Assembly: GCA_000444245.1 (NCBI GenBank)
Contig: ATSW01002412.1
Span: forward strand, 1 to 21,699
Direction: 5' to 3'
DNA: 21,699 nucleotides
Origin: Botryllus schlosseri
Lineage: Eukaryota; Chordata; Ascidiacea; Stolidobranchia; Styelidae
Shown: positions 1-9,240 of the stretch, piece by piece
Layout of the letters: every line of letters begins with the position of its first letter
How positions within the stretch are numbered: the first letter of the stretch is position 1
Translations under genes and position numbers: made by a program
Notes under the pieces: model-generated
Told to the model about the DNA's origin: nothing
The model's database searches: none
The model's input: only the letters and a program-made list of their open reading frames with translations

Positions 1-469
1 GCGGCTGTTGAACATGGAATTTAATAATCATAAATTCAACCGTGCTCCTTGACAACCGTAGCGTCGTATTTAACAACAATTCAAGTCTAGTTCAGATTGT
101 GTAGTAATAAATGCGTTTATGTGCGTTCATAGTATGCTATGTGAGATGTCATTGTGGCGTAATATAAGCGTGTTTTGAATGCTCGGTAATTATGGCTCAC
201 GTAATTGGAAATGCAAAATGTTATTTACCTTATTTCCTATGAGTTAGGATTAAGGATAGGGTGCAGTATGTCGTTGAAAAAGTATTATAATATATGCACG
301 TGTTGGATTTGCGTATATAGTATATAATTAAAGAAATAATATTATTTTTATCGAGGGACGTAGGAATTAGGATGAGGAGTAAAAACAAAACCGTGCTTTG
401 TCAGATAAGACGTTCTATAATATCCAGTGGTCTGGTTAGTTAGCCAGACGAAATGACGATGCAGCATCG
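1..469. other. Unassigned AT-rich DNA
   Basis: I see no convincing coding region, terminal repeat or RNA gene here. The sequence is AT-rich and short open frames are of chance length. The open frame that reaches into this stretch on the minus strand (348-614) is produced by the foldback repeat that starts near 470. Confidence 0.5.
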
Positions 470-1065
470 TGATCTGAAATCGTATTGTAGATTGCCAACC
501 CACGGATAGATGCGCAAGATGTGAGTCACGGATGAATGAACCGACAAACGTACTGCAGAGCCGGCTAAAAGCAGCAAACTTTGTAGTCCTAGAGCTGGCG
601 ATCCATGCGTCCAAATTTGATGCATCTGGTCTTTATCGTAAGCTATTGATGTACTAATTCCGAAAATACAAAATAAAATCTCGTCAGGGCAATGTAACTG
701 CTCCAAAATAGCCGTTTAAGGCCGACTGTTCTGAAAAGTGAGAAGAACGCTGCAGCAGCATGACCACAACAATTACCAATTACGCCCAGCGATTGTTCAG
801 AACAATGCCGATTCCCAGACTTTCACGACTATTTTGGGATGGTACCATTGCCTGGAAATATACTTTTATTGCGGAATCAGTGCAACACTAGCTTTCGATT
901 AGGACCATACATATCAAATTTCGACGCTTGGATCGCCAGCTATGGGAATATCAATTCTGCTGCTTTTAGCCGGCTCAGCAGTTCGCTTCTCGGCGTATTC
1001 AATCGTGAGTCACGTGTTGCGAATCCATCCGTTGGTTAGTAATCTAAAAATTGTATACAATGGCA
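470..1065. repeat. Long inverted repeat (foldback), family I copy 1
   Basis: Two arms of roughly 270-300 bp are reverse complements of each other around a centre near position 770. The left arm is about 470-740 and the right arm about 795-1065. Clear paired blocks are GGCGATCCATGCGTCC (left) with GGACGCTTGGATCGCC (right), and AGAGCCGGCTAAAAGCAGCA (left) with TGCTGCTTTTAGCCGGCTCA (right). The arms look about 70-75% alike by eye, so this is an old insertion. Open frames on opposite strands give similar peptides containing DAWIAS and AAFSRL, which follows from the palindrome and is not a gene. A second, interrupted copy lies at 17797-19833. The exact ends and target duplication are not resolved. 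Confidence 0.8.
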
Positions 1066-1203
1066 GCCGAGGCCAGCATAGCGGTAAAAAAAAACTTCGC
1101 CCGCAAGGGCTCAGTCAAGGGCTTCCGCGAATGGATCCACCAAATTCCTTGTCGAAATTTAAAGAGAATGCATTATAAGTCAATTATTTTATGTTGTGCT
1201 TGT

Positions 1204-1380
1204 CAGGTCTCAATAGCAATTTAATGTAATTGAAATTGTAATTGAGCAAAATTTTTGTCAAATTACAATTACAATTATTCAAAATAAAAATGCTTCAATT
1301 ACAATTACATTACAATTACATTGAAAAATGTAATTAATTACATTCAATTACAATTACAAATTACAATTGATCCAACTCTG
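1204..1380. repeat. TTACAA-rich element with hAT-like right end
   Basis: The stretch is dominated by AATTACAATTACAATT on one side and TGTAATTGAAATTGTAATTG on the other, so it can fold on itself. It ends in TGATCCAACTCTG, the reverse complement of CAGAGTTGGATCA, which looks like a hAT terminal repeat followed by subterminal repeats. The left limit is placed at CAGGTCTCAATAGCAAT, which resembles the right end only loosely. The 8-bp flanks do not match, so the left boundary is uncertain and the element may be truncated. Confidence 0.45.
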
Positions 1381-2082
1381 TTCTACACCACATTCTACAT
1401 CATTCGTCAAAGGAGCTATATTTACCCTATATTATCAATTATCAATGTCAAACGACTATGACGTCAGAATTGAATATTGGTGACATCATCATTAAAAAAA
1501 TAAAAACAAGTTTCAAGCATAGACCTTGTCTTAAACATGTTTGTTTAAAATATATTTTTGTTTTAATTGCAACCCTATTCGGGCGCGTCCATTGTTGTAT
1601 TAAAGTTTGAACATTGGTAGAAGCATATTGTTATTTCGTGGCTACCGGTGAAGATAGTTGCTACTCAAAAAATATTATAATAGTTCACGGCACAGCAAGT
1701 ACCGGTAGCGTACAACCGAATCTTAACTAGTATGGTGATTATCCAATATACATATATTGCAAGTGGCAATAAGAGTGCTCTTGCATCATGTGGAAGCAAA
1801 GTGAGTGACGCATCATATGTTTTCGACGTGAATACCTAAAGAAATGGGACGGGAGGAGATGGAGGTCGCATCGAGAAACTGGGACGATCAAGTGGAACTG
1901 TGAAGAATCGTGCCAGAAATTTCGCTAATGGTAAATAAGAGAAGACGCGCAGCGCAGCCGCGACGCCATAGAACCACCTATAGATTTGTTGTGCAGCTGG
2001 AGTGCAATGGGGATATCTTTTAATCACTTTCATTAAAGTGGGTTTCTGAAGAAAACGGATGCTCCTAAAATTCGTTGCCGAT
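1381..2082. other. Unassigned DNA
   Basis: Nothing recognisable was found. The minus-strand open frame at 1836-2093 overlaps a relict transposon end and its peptide matches no family I know. Confidence 0.5.
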
Positions 2083-2127
2083 TTTCTCTTCAATTTGAGA
2101 CAACATCATATTTGGAGAGTAGTGCCC
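2083..2127. repeat. Relict end of the 4315-4804 foldback family
   Basis: TTCAATTTGAGACAACATCA here matches TTCAATTTGAGACCACATCA near the right end of the palindrome at 4315-4804. The match runs about 45 bp, to AGTGCCCA versus AGTGCCCC, with roughly eight differences. No second arm is visible nearby, so this is a degraded solitary end. It shows that the family is older than its young-looking copy at 4315. Confidence 0.6.
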
Positions 2128-2752
2128 ATTGAAAAAAGTATAAGATTTAATGCAACTCACCCACTGCTTCTGTAATATGACACCATGTAAATCCCATTGT
2201 TGTCAGTGCCATGAACATATCCAAATAACGGCATAATTTAACCATTTTGTCAAGACAGTATAACGGTAAGTAAGACGGCGTTAGTGCTACAGTTATAAAC
2301 TGAAACAGGAACCTTCAAATTGATACCCGGAGAGCATGTGCGAATTCCTGTATATGTGGAAATTTCAATCGCTTCGAACTGAGTAAGCACGAGCAACGAG
2401 CATGACGCTGGATCCAATTACCGGTGCCAGGATAGATCAAGTAACACGATGGCATAATGATTTGATGAAGAATGTTGACTTCACCGGCATATAATCAAGG
2501 GTGGTGTGGACAAGTGATGAGCATCGGACGGACTCGGATAGCATTCGGACCGGATATTGGACAATTTTGTGGCAGTCGGATATAGGATTAGGATATTATC
2601 ACGGAATATTTTTCGGATAGTAGTAACTTTGATATGGATATTTCCGGATAGTTGTAAACAGAAGTAAGTTTTGATTACAAGCCCACAGGAAGAAGTCATC
2701 AATTCGATAACCAAACACGGACAGTTGACATCTTGCAATATGACTGGTAGCA
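2128..2752. other. Unassigned DNA with CGGATA-rich tract
   Basis: No gene was found. From about 2520 to 2660 the sequence repeats variants of CGGATA (CTCGGATAG, CCGGATATTGG, TTCGGATAG). The same motif returns at about 3910-3975, on the other side of element A1, which suggests one older repeat split by that insertion. GGTGTGGAC at 2503-2511 matches the start motif of the palindromic family at 3984 and 19841. The open frame at 2481-2753 has no recognisable content. Confidence 0.4.
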
Positions 2753-2760
2753 CTCTAAAG

Positions 2761-3737
2761 CAGTGTTGGGATGACTCGAGTCATGACTTGACTCGAGTCA
2801 GACTCGAGTCAACTTTTTCGTATGACTTGACTTGACTCGAGTCACTTTGGAAAAATGACTTGACTTGACTTGACTCGAAGCTTTAAAAATGCGCATTGAC
2901 TCGTGACTCGAAGCAAAATTTACGAGTCAATTTCAAGTCATCAAGTAAACGGTGTCGAATAAATCACTGTATCTTGTGTATGTTCGGATTGTTCGAGATA
3001 CGCCGGTGTCACTTGTGAGAGCAGTCAGTCATTTACTGATCGTACGATACACTGATCTTCGATTGTTAGATCACAAATAAATAGACCGCAAACTAAAGTA
3101 TCACAGCTTGCGTTGTCGTAGTAGTAGTAGTAGTAGTAGTAGAAGATTACTCTAAATAGCAATGTGTCTCTGTTTCTTAGACGGACCAATGCTTACGTTG
3201 CGCAGTGCTCACCTTTACCAACCTTTATGTATGATTTAAATCAAACAAATATAGTTTTGGCGTTTATTTACTCACGGATGTATAGATGTTGATTATGTCC
3301 TATATTTTGGCTGATAATAACTGACTGTAGCATGTGACTGTACAGTGTACAGTTACTCACGTATTTTATTAACAGTTCTACGTGTGCGTGAGTGATACAA
3401 AGTCTTTTCGCAGGTATATTTAACTAGATATTCGGTATTTGATTCAAGATAAATGATCCGCATTGATCAATTAATCTGTCTTTCACACAGCTAGCAAAGT
3501 GTAATGACTTTGAATCATCACTCATACATCGAAAATTCAATTTGACTTGAATTGTGACTTGACTCGTGATTTGACTTGACTTGACTCGACTTGACTCGAG
3601 TCACCTCCAAAAAACGAGTGACTTGACTTGACTCGAGTCACCTTTGAAAATCGATTGACTTGACTTGACTCGAGTCAAAATCTGCAATGACTCGAGATGA
3701 CTCGTGACTCGAAGGTAGTGACTTGATCCCAACAGTG
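2761..3737. mobile_element. hAT non-autonomous element A1 (CAGTGTTGGGAT ends)
   Basis: The ends are CAGTGTTGGGAT and ATCCCAACAGTG, a 12-bp terminal inverted repeat with one mismatch. They are flanked by CTCTAAAG (2753-2760) and CTTTAAAG (3738-3745), an 8-bp target duplication with one difference, as expected for hAT. Both ends carry dense arrays of TGACTTGACTCGAGTCA, which contains the palindrome GACTCGAGTC; CTCGAG occurs eight times. These are typical of hAT subterminal repeats, where transposase may bind. The middle (about 2950-3540) is unrelated AT-rich DNA with a GTA microsatellite and no coding remnant. A much shorter relative, A2, lies at 17218-17450. Confidence 0.92.
3118..3142. repeat. 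(GTA)8 microsatellite
   Basis: About eight perfect GTA units lie inside hAT element A1. The tract is pure and short and probably arose after insertion, since the short copy A2 lacks this internal region. Confidence 0.95.
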
Positions 3738-3745
3738 CTTTAAAG

Positions 3746-3983
3746 TGTTTGTCGAGTGTCCAAGCAAATATAAATCAACTAAGACCACTACCATTGGAGA
3801 GTAGACAATACTTAACGCCAATCATATCATCACATATAACTATATCTCAGCTCAGTTGTACAATTGATACTCTGCAACAATGTTTTTCCATACGGATTTA
3901 TTGGGTTCTTGGACGAGATTATCGGATATGGTCGGATACTCGGATGAGATTCTTCGGATTCGGACGGATAGTTTCATCATAAT
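3746..3983. other. Unassigned DNA, CGGATA-rich at its end
   Basis: This is the continuation of the sequence interrupted by A1. The segment 3910-3975 repeats CGGATA variants (ATCGGATATGG, CGGATACTCGG, CGGACGGATAG). The short plus-strand open frames across it are low-complexity translations with no family match. Confidence 0.4.
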
Positions 3984-4218
3984 GTCCTACAATGGTGTGG
4001 ACACGAGCAAATCTCAAGGCTCATTGCGATTGGTTTGCGTCACACTTTCCATTTGGCCTAACGCAATTTTACGGTAATTTTTGACCAGCTTGCCGAGCGC
4101 GAAAATTGATAATAATCGGTATTAATTGAAAGCTACCGCGGTACTGATTGCGAAAATATAACTTTCATTCTGCTCGTGGTCCTGGAACCCCACAAAATCA
4201 GCCTCGAAATTTGCATTG

Positions 4219-4951
4219 GAGCAAACAATACGTTCATATTGCCATATTTATTCCACTGGAAGCTTTTCGACTCGTTGTCTTCAGCAGTGAACGCCAGTAA
4301 ATGAGGTTAACCAAAGGGGCACTGCGCTCTAAAAATGATGTGGTCTCAAATTGAAGGTAAAAACGAACAAAAATTTTTGGCCGTGGCCATTTCCTTCAGA
4401 ACGCCACCGTAATGGAGCTGCAATTTATTGAAATTTCTACAAGACCAGCTGCCGCGGCTGCTTAACCCGTTACATGGCACGATGTCTTCATCGTCGCACT
4501 TGCTCGACGCGATTAGGCAGTCACGCAGAGAACGAATTTTAGATAGTTGTCAGCCGATGTTATGAAGGAAATGTGTCTAAGTTTCGTTCTCTGCGTGACT
4601 GCCATATCGCGTCGAGCAAGTGCGACGATGAAGACATCGTGCCATGTAACGGGTTAAGCAGCCGCGGCAGCTGGTCTTGTAGAAATTTCAGAAAATTGCA
4701 GCTCCATTACGGTGGCGTTCTGAAGGAAATGGCTGCACCCAAAAATTTTTGTTCGTTTTTACCTTCAATTTGAGACCACATCATTTTTAGAGCGCAGTGC
4801 CCCTTTAACCAAGTTCGAAATATAGAAAGAATTTTGTCGTTGTGACGTAATAATGACAAGTACACAGAGTCGCGAACGGCAGTAAATAAATTTGGCAATT
4901 TGAACGCATTGTTTGCTGCAATATTGAAGTTCTGTACTTCGAAAAGCGAAT
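4219..4951. repeat. Nested foldback N inside family O copy
   Basis: CAAACAATACGTTCATATTG near 4222 pairs with CAATTTGAACGCATTGTTTG near 4895-4915, giving inverted arms of about 70 bp. The segment is flanked by the 9-bp direct repeat TTTGCATTG (4210-4218 and 4952-4960), which probably marks insertion into the left arm of the outer palindrome. The right outer 33 bases have no left counterpart, so the left end may be eroded. A younger palindrome (4315-4804) sits near its centre. Confidence 0.5.
4315..4804. mobile_element. Young palindromic transposon P with 8-bp duplication
   Basis: This 490-bp element is almost entirely two inverted arms of about 230 bp, starting AGGGGCACTGCGCTC and ending GAGCGCAGTGCCCCT, with a loop near 4545-4570. 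By eye the arms differ at only a handful of positions, for example GGCCGTGGCC versus the arm partner GGGTGCAGCC. The flanks are TTAACCAA at 4307-4314 and 4805-4812, a perfect 8-bp duplication. That length suits hAT-like or P-like transposases, but the ends do not let me name the superfamily. There is no coding capacity. The frames at 4573-4773 and 4707-4958 are translations of the arms. Confidence 0.88.
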
Positions 4952-5200
4952 TTTGCATTGTAACGGAGTTTAGTATTGTGACTCATCAAGGCCGTCTGGA
5001 AGCAGGTGAGGAGCAGCGCAAACCGCAAGCGCATTAGTCATTGTTGCGCAAGCGATCGCACTCTCACTCTCGTGCGCACATGCTCCTGAGCTGTGCCATA
5101 TTATTCCAGGCGGCATTGCTTCGTCACAATACCAAACTCAGTTACAATGCTAAATTCGAGGCTGATTTGGGGGGTTCCAGGACGACAAGCAGAAATATAG

Positions 5201-5639
5201 TTAGACTCAATTCTGTAAATTAGGCGTTTTTTTCTTTTCAGGAGTGCTACCAATATTTAAAACAATAAATCAAATTCAAATATATCGCGCGAAGAAAAAT
5301 TTTAATTTATACAAATCTACCGCGGAATATTCTACTTTATGGTACTATATGAAGATCTACGAAAAAAGTGTCTGACCCATGACTATGTTAATGCGTCGGA
5401 TCGGAACTGAGATTTTAGTCATCAATATCCCAAATGCCGCGTTCAGGCTAATCAAATTTTGGTTGGCCTTGTATTTTCACAATCTGGGTAATTCATTTTC
5501 CGACAATAAAACTAATTTCGAAAATTACCTCGTGACCCACATGTGGCCCGCCGGCCACCGGCTAGCTACCCCATGTTCCGGATATAGTCTACCATGCGAA
5601 ATCTCGTCTCTTAACTGCCAAAATCAACATAAATAAAAA
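5201..5639. other. Unassigned DNA
   Basis: I see no supported feature. The plus-strand open frame at 5379-5636 (85 codons) has no recognisable motif and no upstream or downstream continuation. Confidence 0.4.
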
Positions 5640-5880
5640 TAGTGACTTTTGCGTAAATCTGCTATGCGATAGCCCAGTTTCAGTTTAGCTCACACTGATA
5701 AATGATCGATTTGGATAAGACAATTACTACCCTAACAAACTTGAAACTTGGTACAATGTTCGATGACATCGACAAGATATACCATACCAAATTTTATGAC
5801 CCAGGCCATGTAATATCGATATAACACGTCGAAATCAACACATACCGACACCGGCCTTTGCGGACGGATCGAGAATAACG
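5640..5880. repeat. Diverged copy of the ~210-bp repeat unit
   Basis: GACAAGATATACCATACCAAATT (around 5770-5792) closely matches ACCAAGATATACCATACCAA near 8613-8635. ACTTTTGCGTAAATCTGCTATGCG at the start resembles CTTTTGCGAAAAATCATTTATGCG near 8693. The order of shared blocks follows the array at 8430-8930, so this looks like one dispersed or separated unit of that family. Similarity is patchy, which suggests great age. Confidence 0.5.
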
Positions 5881-5937
5881 CATTCGACTGCAATTACAAT
5901 ATTACCGCCCAAATCATTGAGTGACGAGCGTAGCGCC

Positions 5938-6279
5938 TAAATGTCCTCATATTTGAGATTTTGTCCTGTTTTTGGGGTAATCAGGGCAAAATTCAACCGA
6001 GATGCCATAAAATAGCATTGAACTGACGCTCAGGCGGGACTGGCGGGTATTTCGGGAGCTGAGCGAAAGTTGACTCTGTTTTTGTTTAGTCAACCACCTG
6101 ATAAAGTGAAGGAAAAAACACTATTTTGGGCGCTGGGCAAGAAAGTTTAGCTTTTTTTTAGTCAACCGACCACAAGGTGGGAAAAATTTGCCATCTTCTA
6201 ACATTTTCCTCCGGTATTCTAAGTTTAAAAACTTTGAAAAAGTGTGCTCCTTTCCCGATTCCAAAATATGGTAACCCTA
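5938..6279 (-). mobile_element. Element J2, inverted fragment with TAGGGTTACCATA end
   Basis: Read on the minus strand from 6279, it starts TAGGGTTACCATATTTTGGAATCGGGAAA, close to the start of J1 at 16091 (TAGGGTTACCATATTTAGG). Similarity continues through GGTTGACTAAAAAAA to GAGGACATTTAGGCG near 5940. The opposite terminus is not found on the left, so the copy is truncated or rearranged. Compared with J1 it carries extra internal sequence. No coding capacity was seen. Confidence 0.7.
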
Positions 6280-6281
6280 TT

Positions 6282-6642
6282 TTACAGTTCTAAAATTTTG
6301 AAAACATTATAATTTTTTTTTTCCAAATTCAAATTATACTGACTGTACCATGAAATTTATACGTTGTCTACAAAAACGCTACAAAACAAATTTGACTCAA
6401 CTCCAACCGGTAGAAGCGAAATTATTTGAGTTTCTCGTTGATAATTCTTGGGTTACCCACCGTCAATTCTAATTTTTCTAATCCAAATTTATAACTGCGA
6501 TAATTTGGCTTCTACCGGAAGGAATTGAGTCAAATTTGTTTTTCATCGTTTTCGTAGACAACGTATCAATTTCGTGGCACAGCCAGTAAAATTTGAATTT
6601 TTTAAAATTATTTTATGATAAATCCAATTTTTCAAACTGTAA
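6282..6642. repeat. Foldback element M between two J pieces
   Basis: The ends are TTACAGTT and AACTGTAA. Inverted arms of about 110 bp pair around 6463: AATTTGACTCAACTCCAACCGG (left) with CCGGAAGGAATTGAGTCAAATT (right), and GTTGTCTAC with GTAGACAAC. A third, direct copy of part of the arm follows at about 6650-6705 (ACCGGTTGAAAAGGATTCAAATTTGG and CATCGTTTTGAGGCAAC). This suggests a second, truncated element or a duplication. No target duplication was confirmed. Confidence 0.65.
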
Positions 6643-6774
6643 CAGCTTCGCGATTACCGGTTGAAAAGGATTCAAATTTGGTGTGCATCGTTTTGAGGCA
6701 ACCTGGCGATTTAATCGCCCAGCAAGCAAGATTTAGAAATTAACAGCTCTACTGTACGTACAATCACCTTACTG

Positions 6775-6896
6775 TCAAAGCTGTAAAGGAGGTCGAATTG
6801 CCAAAAAGGAGGACAATTGGGCGTCCTCGGAGGACATTTTCTATTTCCTGAAAAAGGCGGACAAATCCTCCTAAAGGAGGACGTATGGTAACCATA
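6775..6896 (+). mobile_element. Element J3, right-end fragment
   Basis: The segment from AAAGCTGTAAAGGAGG to CCTAAAGGAGGACGTATGGTAACCATA matches the right third of J1 (16310-16424) almost base for base. Shared blocks include GAATTGCCAAAAAGGAGGAC and GCGGACAAATCCTCCTAAAG. The left part of the element is missing. With J2 in inverted orientation just upstream, the two may be halves of one element rearranged around foldback M, or two separate insertions. Confidence 0.75.
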
Positions 6897-7601
6897 ACCA
6901 ATCTTCTTTTATCAAGTGGCCCGAAGTGCTTCATATGGTATGTGACGTCACAAAAAGGGGCGAGTAAATATTTTTAAAAAAGTCTAAGGGGTCAAGGGTG
7001 AAAAATTCTGCACCGTAAGGTTCGCGAATATTTGTATGGTAAGATGGCATCAAAACGTGACTAAGATTATCCTTTGTGTCACGGTATCTCTATTCTTGCG
7101 CAAAATGCTATCAGACGAAAATGTCTAAGCAATAGTATAATATCTAAAAGAACAGTAGTTCTCATCAAGACCACGAACGAAAATTCATCGAATCTAATAA
7201 ATTTATTTACGCCAGTCACCCGAGAGAAGACATGCAGATTCTTATCTCCGAACTCATTGTGCTGGCAGGTATGGAATAATCGTCATTGAGCTGCTACAGG
7301 ATATTCAGTCTGCCTAACAATTTGCATTTGACTGCACTATCCATGTGCAGTTGGAAAATTTGGTGTGCATTCACTTGATCTAACAAATGCTTCAGATCAC
7401 GATGCCTAGTTTTGATCTACAGTCACTTTTTGATGTAGCCTACAGGTGATGTCGAATAAAAGACAGTGAAGGCACTACTAGAAATCCTTTTCCTCCCTAT
7501 ACTTCATTCATTCATTAATTCAATTTTATCGAAATACGCTCAGAAAAGGTACGAGTGCATTTCCTTCCGCGTACCATTGGATCAAATCAATGGACAATTT
7601 A
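6897..7601 (+). pseudogene. Weak coding-like remnant, 7050-7310, in otherwise blank DNA
   Basis: Between about 7050 and 7310 the plus strand carries short stretches that read like protein, such as LRKMLSDENV, HPREDMQILISELIVLAG and IELLQDIQSA. They lie in different frames and are separated by stops, so nothing intact is encoded. I do not recognise the family, and chance is a real alternative. The rest of the stretch shows nothing. An apparent splice donor follows LAG (GCAG/GTATGG), but no good acceptor is visible. Confidence 0.2.
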
Positions 7602-7690
7602 ACGACCATTGGTTCTCAACCTTTATAACATTGCAGCACCCTGTCAAAGTGGTATACAGTTCGGGGCACCCCAGCACTGGGTTTCCGCGT
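7602..7690 (+). mobile_element. Solitary hAT-like terminus
   Basis: CATTGGTTCTCAACCTTTATAACATTGCAGCACCC resembles the common hAT start CAGTGGTTCTCAACCTTTTT, and GGGGCACCCC follows at about 7665. No matching right end ending in GGTTGAGAACC was found before element C, so this is a truncated or decayed copy. The 148-codon plus-strand open frame at 7466-7912 runs straight through this terminus, which argues against its being a gene. Confidence 0.5.
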
Positions 7691-8429
7691 TTCAAAAGTA
7701 AACATAAGCGCAGATCAAGTAGTAAAAATATAACGCATGCCAATATTCATACGTATTCCAACTTCTTTCGAACATTTTTGCAAAATATAACTCAAACTGA
7801 TAATATAGCAACATTGATATCTTTAATTCTTATCAAAATACTATTCCAGAACCTTCTTACGCATATCTTGAAACAGAAGACATGTATACCGCTAGCGACG
7901 TCGTCAATATAACTGAGGCTGCAGAAAATAATTGCTGATGATTGCAATACGCGAAATCTGATACGATCCGAAACTGAGTTGGCAATAAAAAAGCGTTCGG
8001 TCGGAAGAGAACGGTAAGGGAAAGCCTTATCTGTTCTCATGTTAATTAATACCATGGAAAGCAAATCTATTTTTGTTCACTCGTCTTTATGAATCGCTAC
8101 AACTTGATCATTTTTGGAGTCAATTGAACGTGAGCGTGCATTCGTGCATATATCTTACCTTAAAATGCGGCACAAGCGAGGTGTGGCAGAAACGAGTCAA
8201 TCTCCTCTTTTGAATCCACAATTTATCATAAAGAGGCATGTTACATCAGCGTGTACCTAAAGGTGGTGTGGACACTTGGAAAATCACGTGACTGTCACGC
8301 CCAGATTACTTAGGTGACTTTGTTGGTTGACGATCCAGATCCATCTACAGCAGTAATAAGGCAATGTCGCTATTGATCTTTGTTCATTTTGACTGTGTTC
8401 CATATCGAGATGGCTGAGAGGATTTAGAG
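7691..8429. other. Unassigned DNA
   Basis: No supported feature. GGTGTGGAC at 8265-8273 matches the start motif of the family O palindromes but no arm follows. AAG/GTAAGA on the minus strand near 8163 is a good splice-donor match with only a short open frame before it. The minus-strand frame at 7792-8064 has no recognisable motif. Confidence 0.4.
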
Positions 8430-9240
8430 AGAAATATTTAGACGCTGTCATCTATCACTGTACCAAATTTCAAGGCTGCGATTTATTGATTAGCGTAGTA
8501 ATTTTGCTGTCGAAGTCGAGTATCTGGTAGATCAGCGCGCCCCGATATATTGCCGACTTTGGTAACGGAAATACCAAGCTAATCATTAAGTGACAATCCC
8601 GAAACGCACTACGACCAAGATATACCATACCAAATTACGTCATCCATATCGGTATGGAACACCTTTAAAATTTACATATACCGATATTGCCTTTTGCGAA
8701 AAATCATTTATGCGGTAGGCTCAATGCCACATCAGCGAACGTACACCCAGTCATACCCGACTTTCATAACGTAGTTACAGCAGAAATCATGGAGTCACAG
8801 TCTTGAAACGTGGTACAGCGTTAGATGCCTTCATTCCGATATATAGTGCGAAATATTGTCATCTATCGCTGTATATAATTCATTCAAATCTACATATAGC
8901 AATATTGTCTTTTACGAAAAATCTGCCAGTAGGGATCTCAGCTTTCCCGTGGCCATGCACTTACTGGCCACAACTATCTCTTGGTAAAATGACCGCATAT
9001 TGATTGGTAAAGCTGCTCTTTGCCCGGCCACAGAATGCCATGTGAATTTCACTGCCTCTAGGGAACTTGGAGATTTTCCGACATATATTTGGTATACAAT
9101 GCTCTTTCGAATTCTCTACTAGCTGCTGGCGATTACCACTGATGAGTGTCAGTCGAAATATTCCGGTCTATCTCATTATATACATAAAAAATATTCAAAT
9201 CAATACTTACCAGATATACCACCGTTTTGAGATTGACGGA
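8430..9240. repeat. Diverged tandem array, ~200-220 bp units
   Basis: Blocks recur in order with a period of roughly 210-220 bp. GTCATCTATCACTG (about 8446), GTCATCCATATCGG (about 8638) and GTCATCTATCGCTG (about 8858) correspond, as do CTTTTGCGAAAAATC (8693) and CTTTTACGAAAAATC (8908). CCCGAAACGCACTAC and CTTGAAACGTGGTAC also occupy matching places. A further, weaker unit appears at 9145-9215 (TCGAAATATTCCGGTCTATC). Units look only about 55-65% alike, so this would be an old satellite or a multiply duplicated element. The related unit at 5640-5880 is separate. Confidence 0.5.

Larger units (their letters stand above)
3984..5200. repeat. Palindromic element, family O, interrupted copy
   Basis: The left arm (3984-4218) begins GTCCTACAATGGTGTGGACAC and matches the intact palindrome at 19841-20303; shared blocks include TTTTTGACCAGCTTGCCGAGCG and ACTGATTGCGAAAATATAA (19 bases). 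It continues after an insertion at about 4961 and folds around a centre near 5055. GTAACGGAGTTTAGTATTGTG (4960s) pairs with CACAATACCAAACTCAGTTAC (5120s), and GGTTCCAGGAC at about 5175 pairs with GTCCTGGAACC at about 4180. The right arm fades after about 5200 and seems to be cut short. Two further palindromes sit inside. Small open frames on opposite strands encoding HNTKL and YNAKF peptides are products of the symmetry. Confidence 0.7.

Noticed and set aside
348-1178. Four overlapping open frames on both strands with similar peptides
   Set aside because: The similarity comes from the inverted arms of foldback family I, so they are mirror translations and not paired genes.
4573-5223. Open frames with shared HNTKL and YNAKF peptides on opposite strands
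   Set aside because: They are mirror translations of the palindromic elements at 3984-5200.
7466-7912. Plus-strand open frame of 148 codons, the second longest in the window
   Set aside because: It runs across a hAT-like terminus at 7602, has no recognisable domain, and its composition is that of translated AT-rich DNA.
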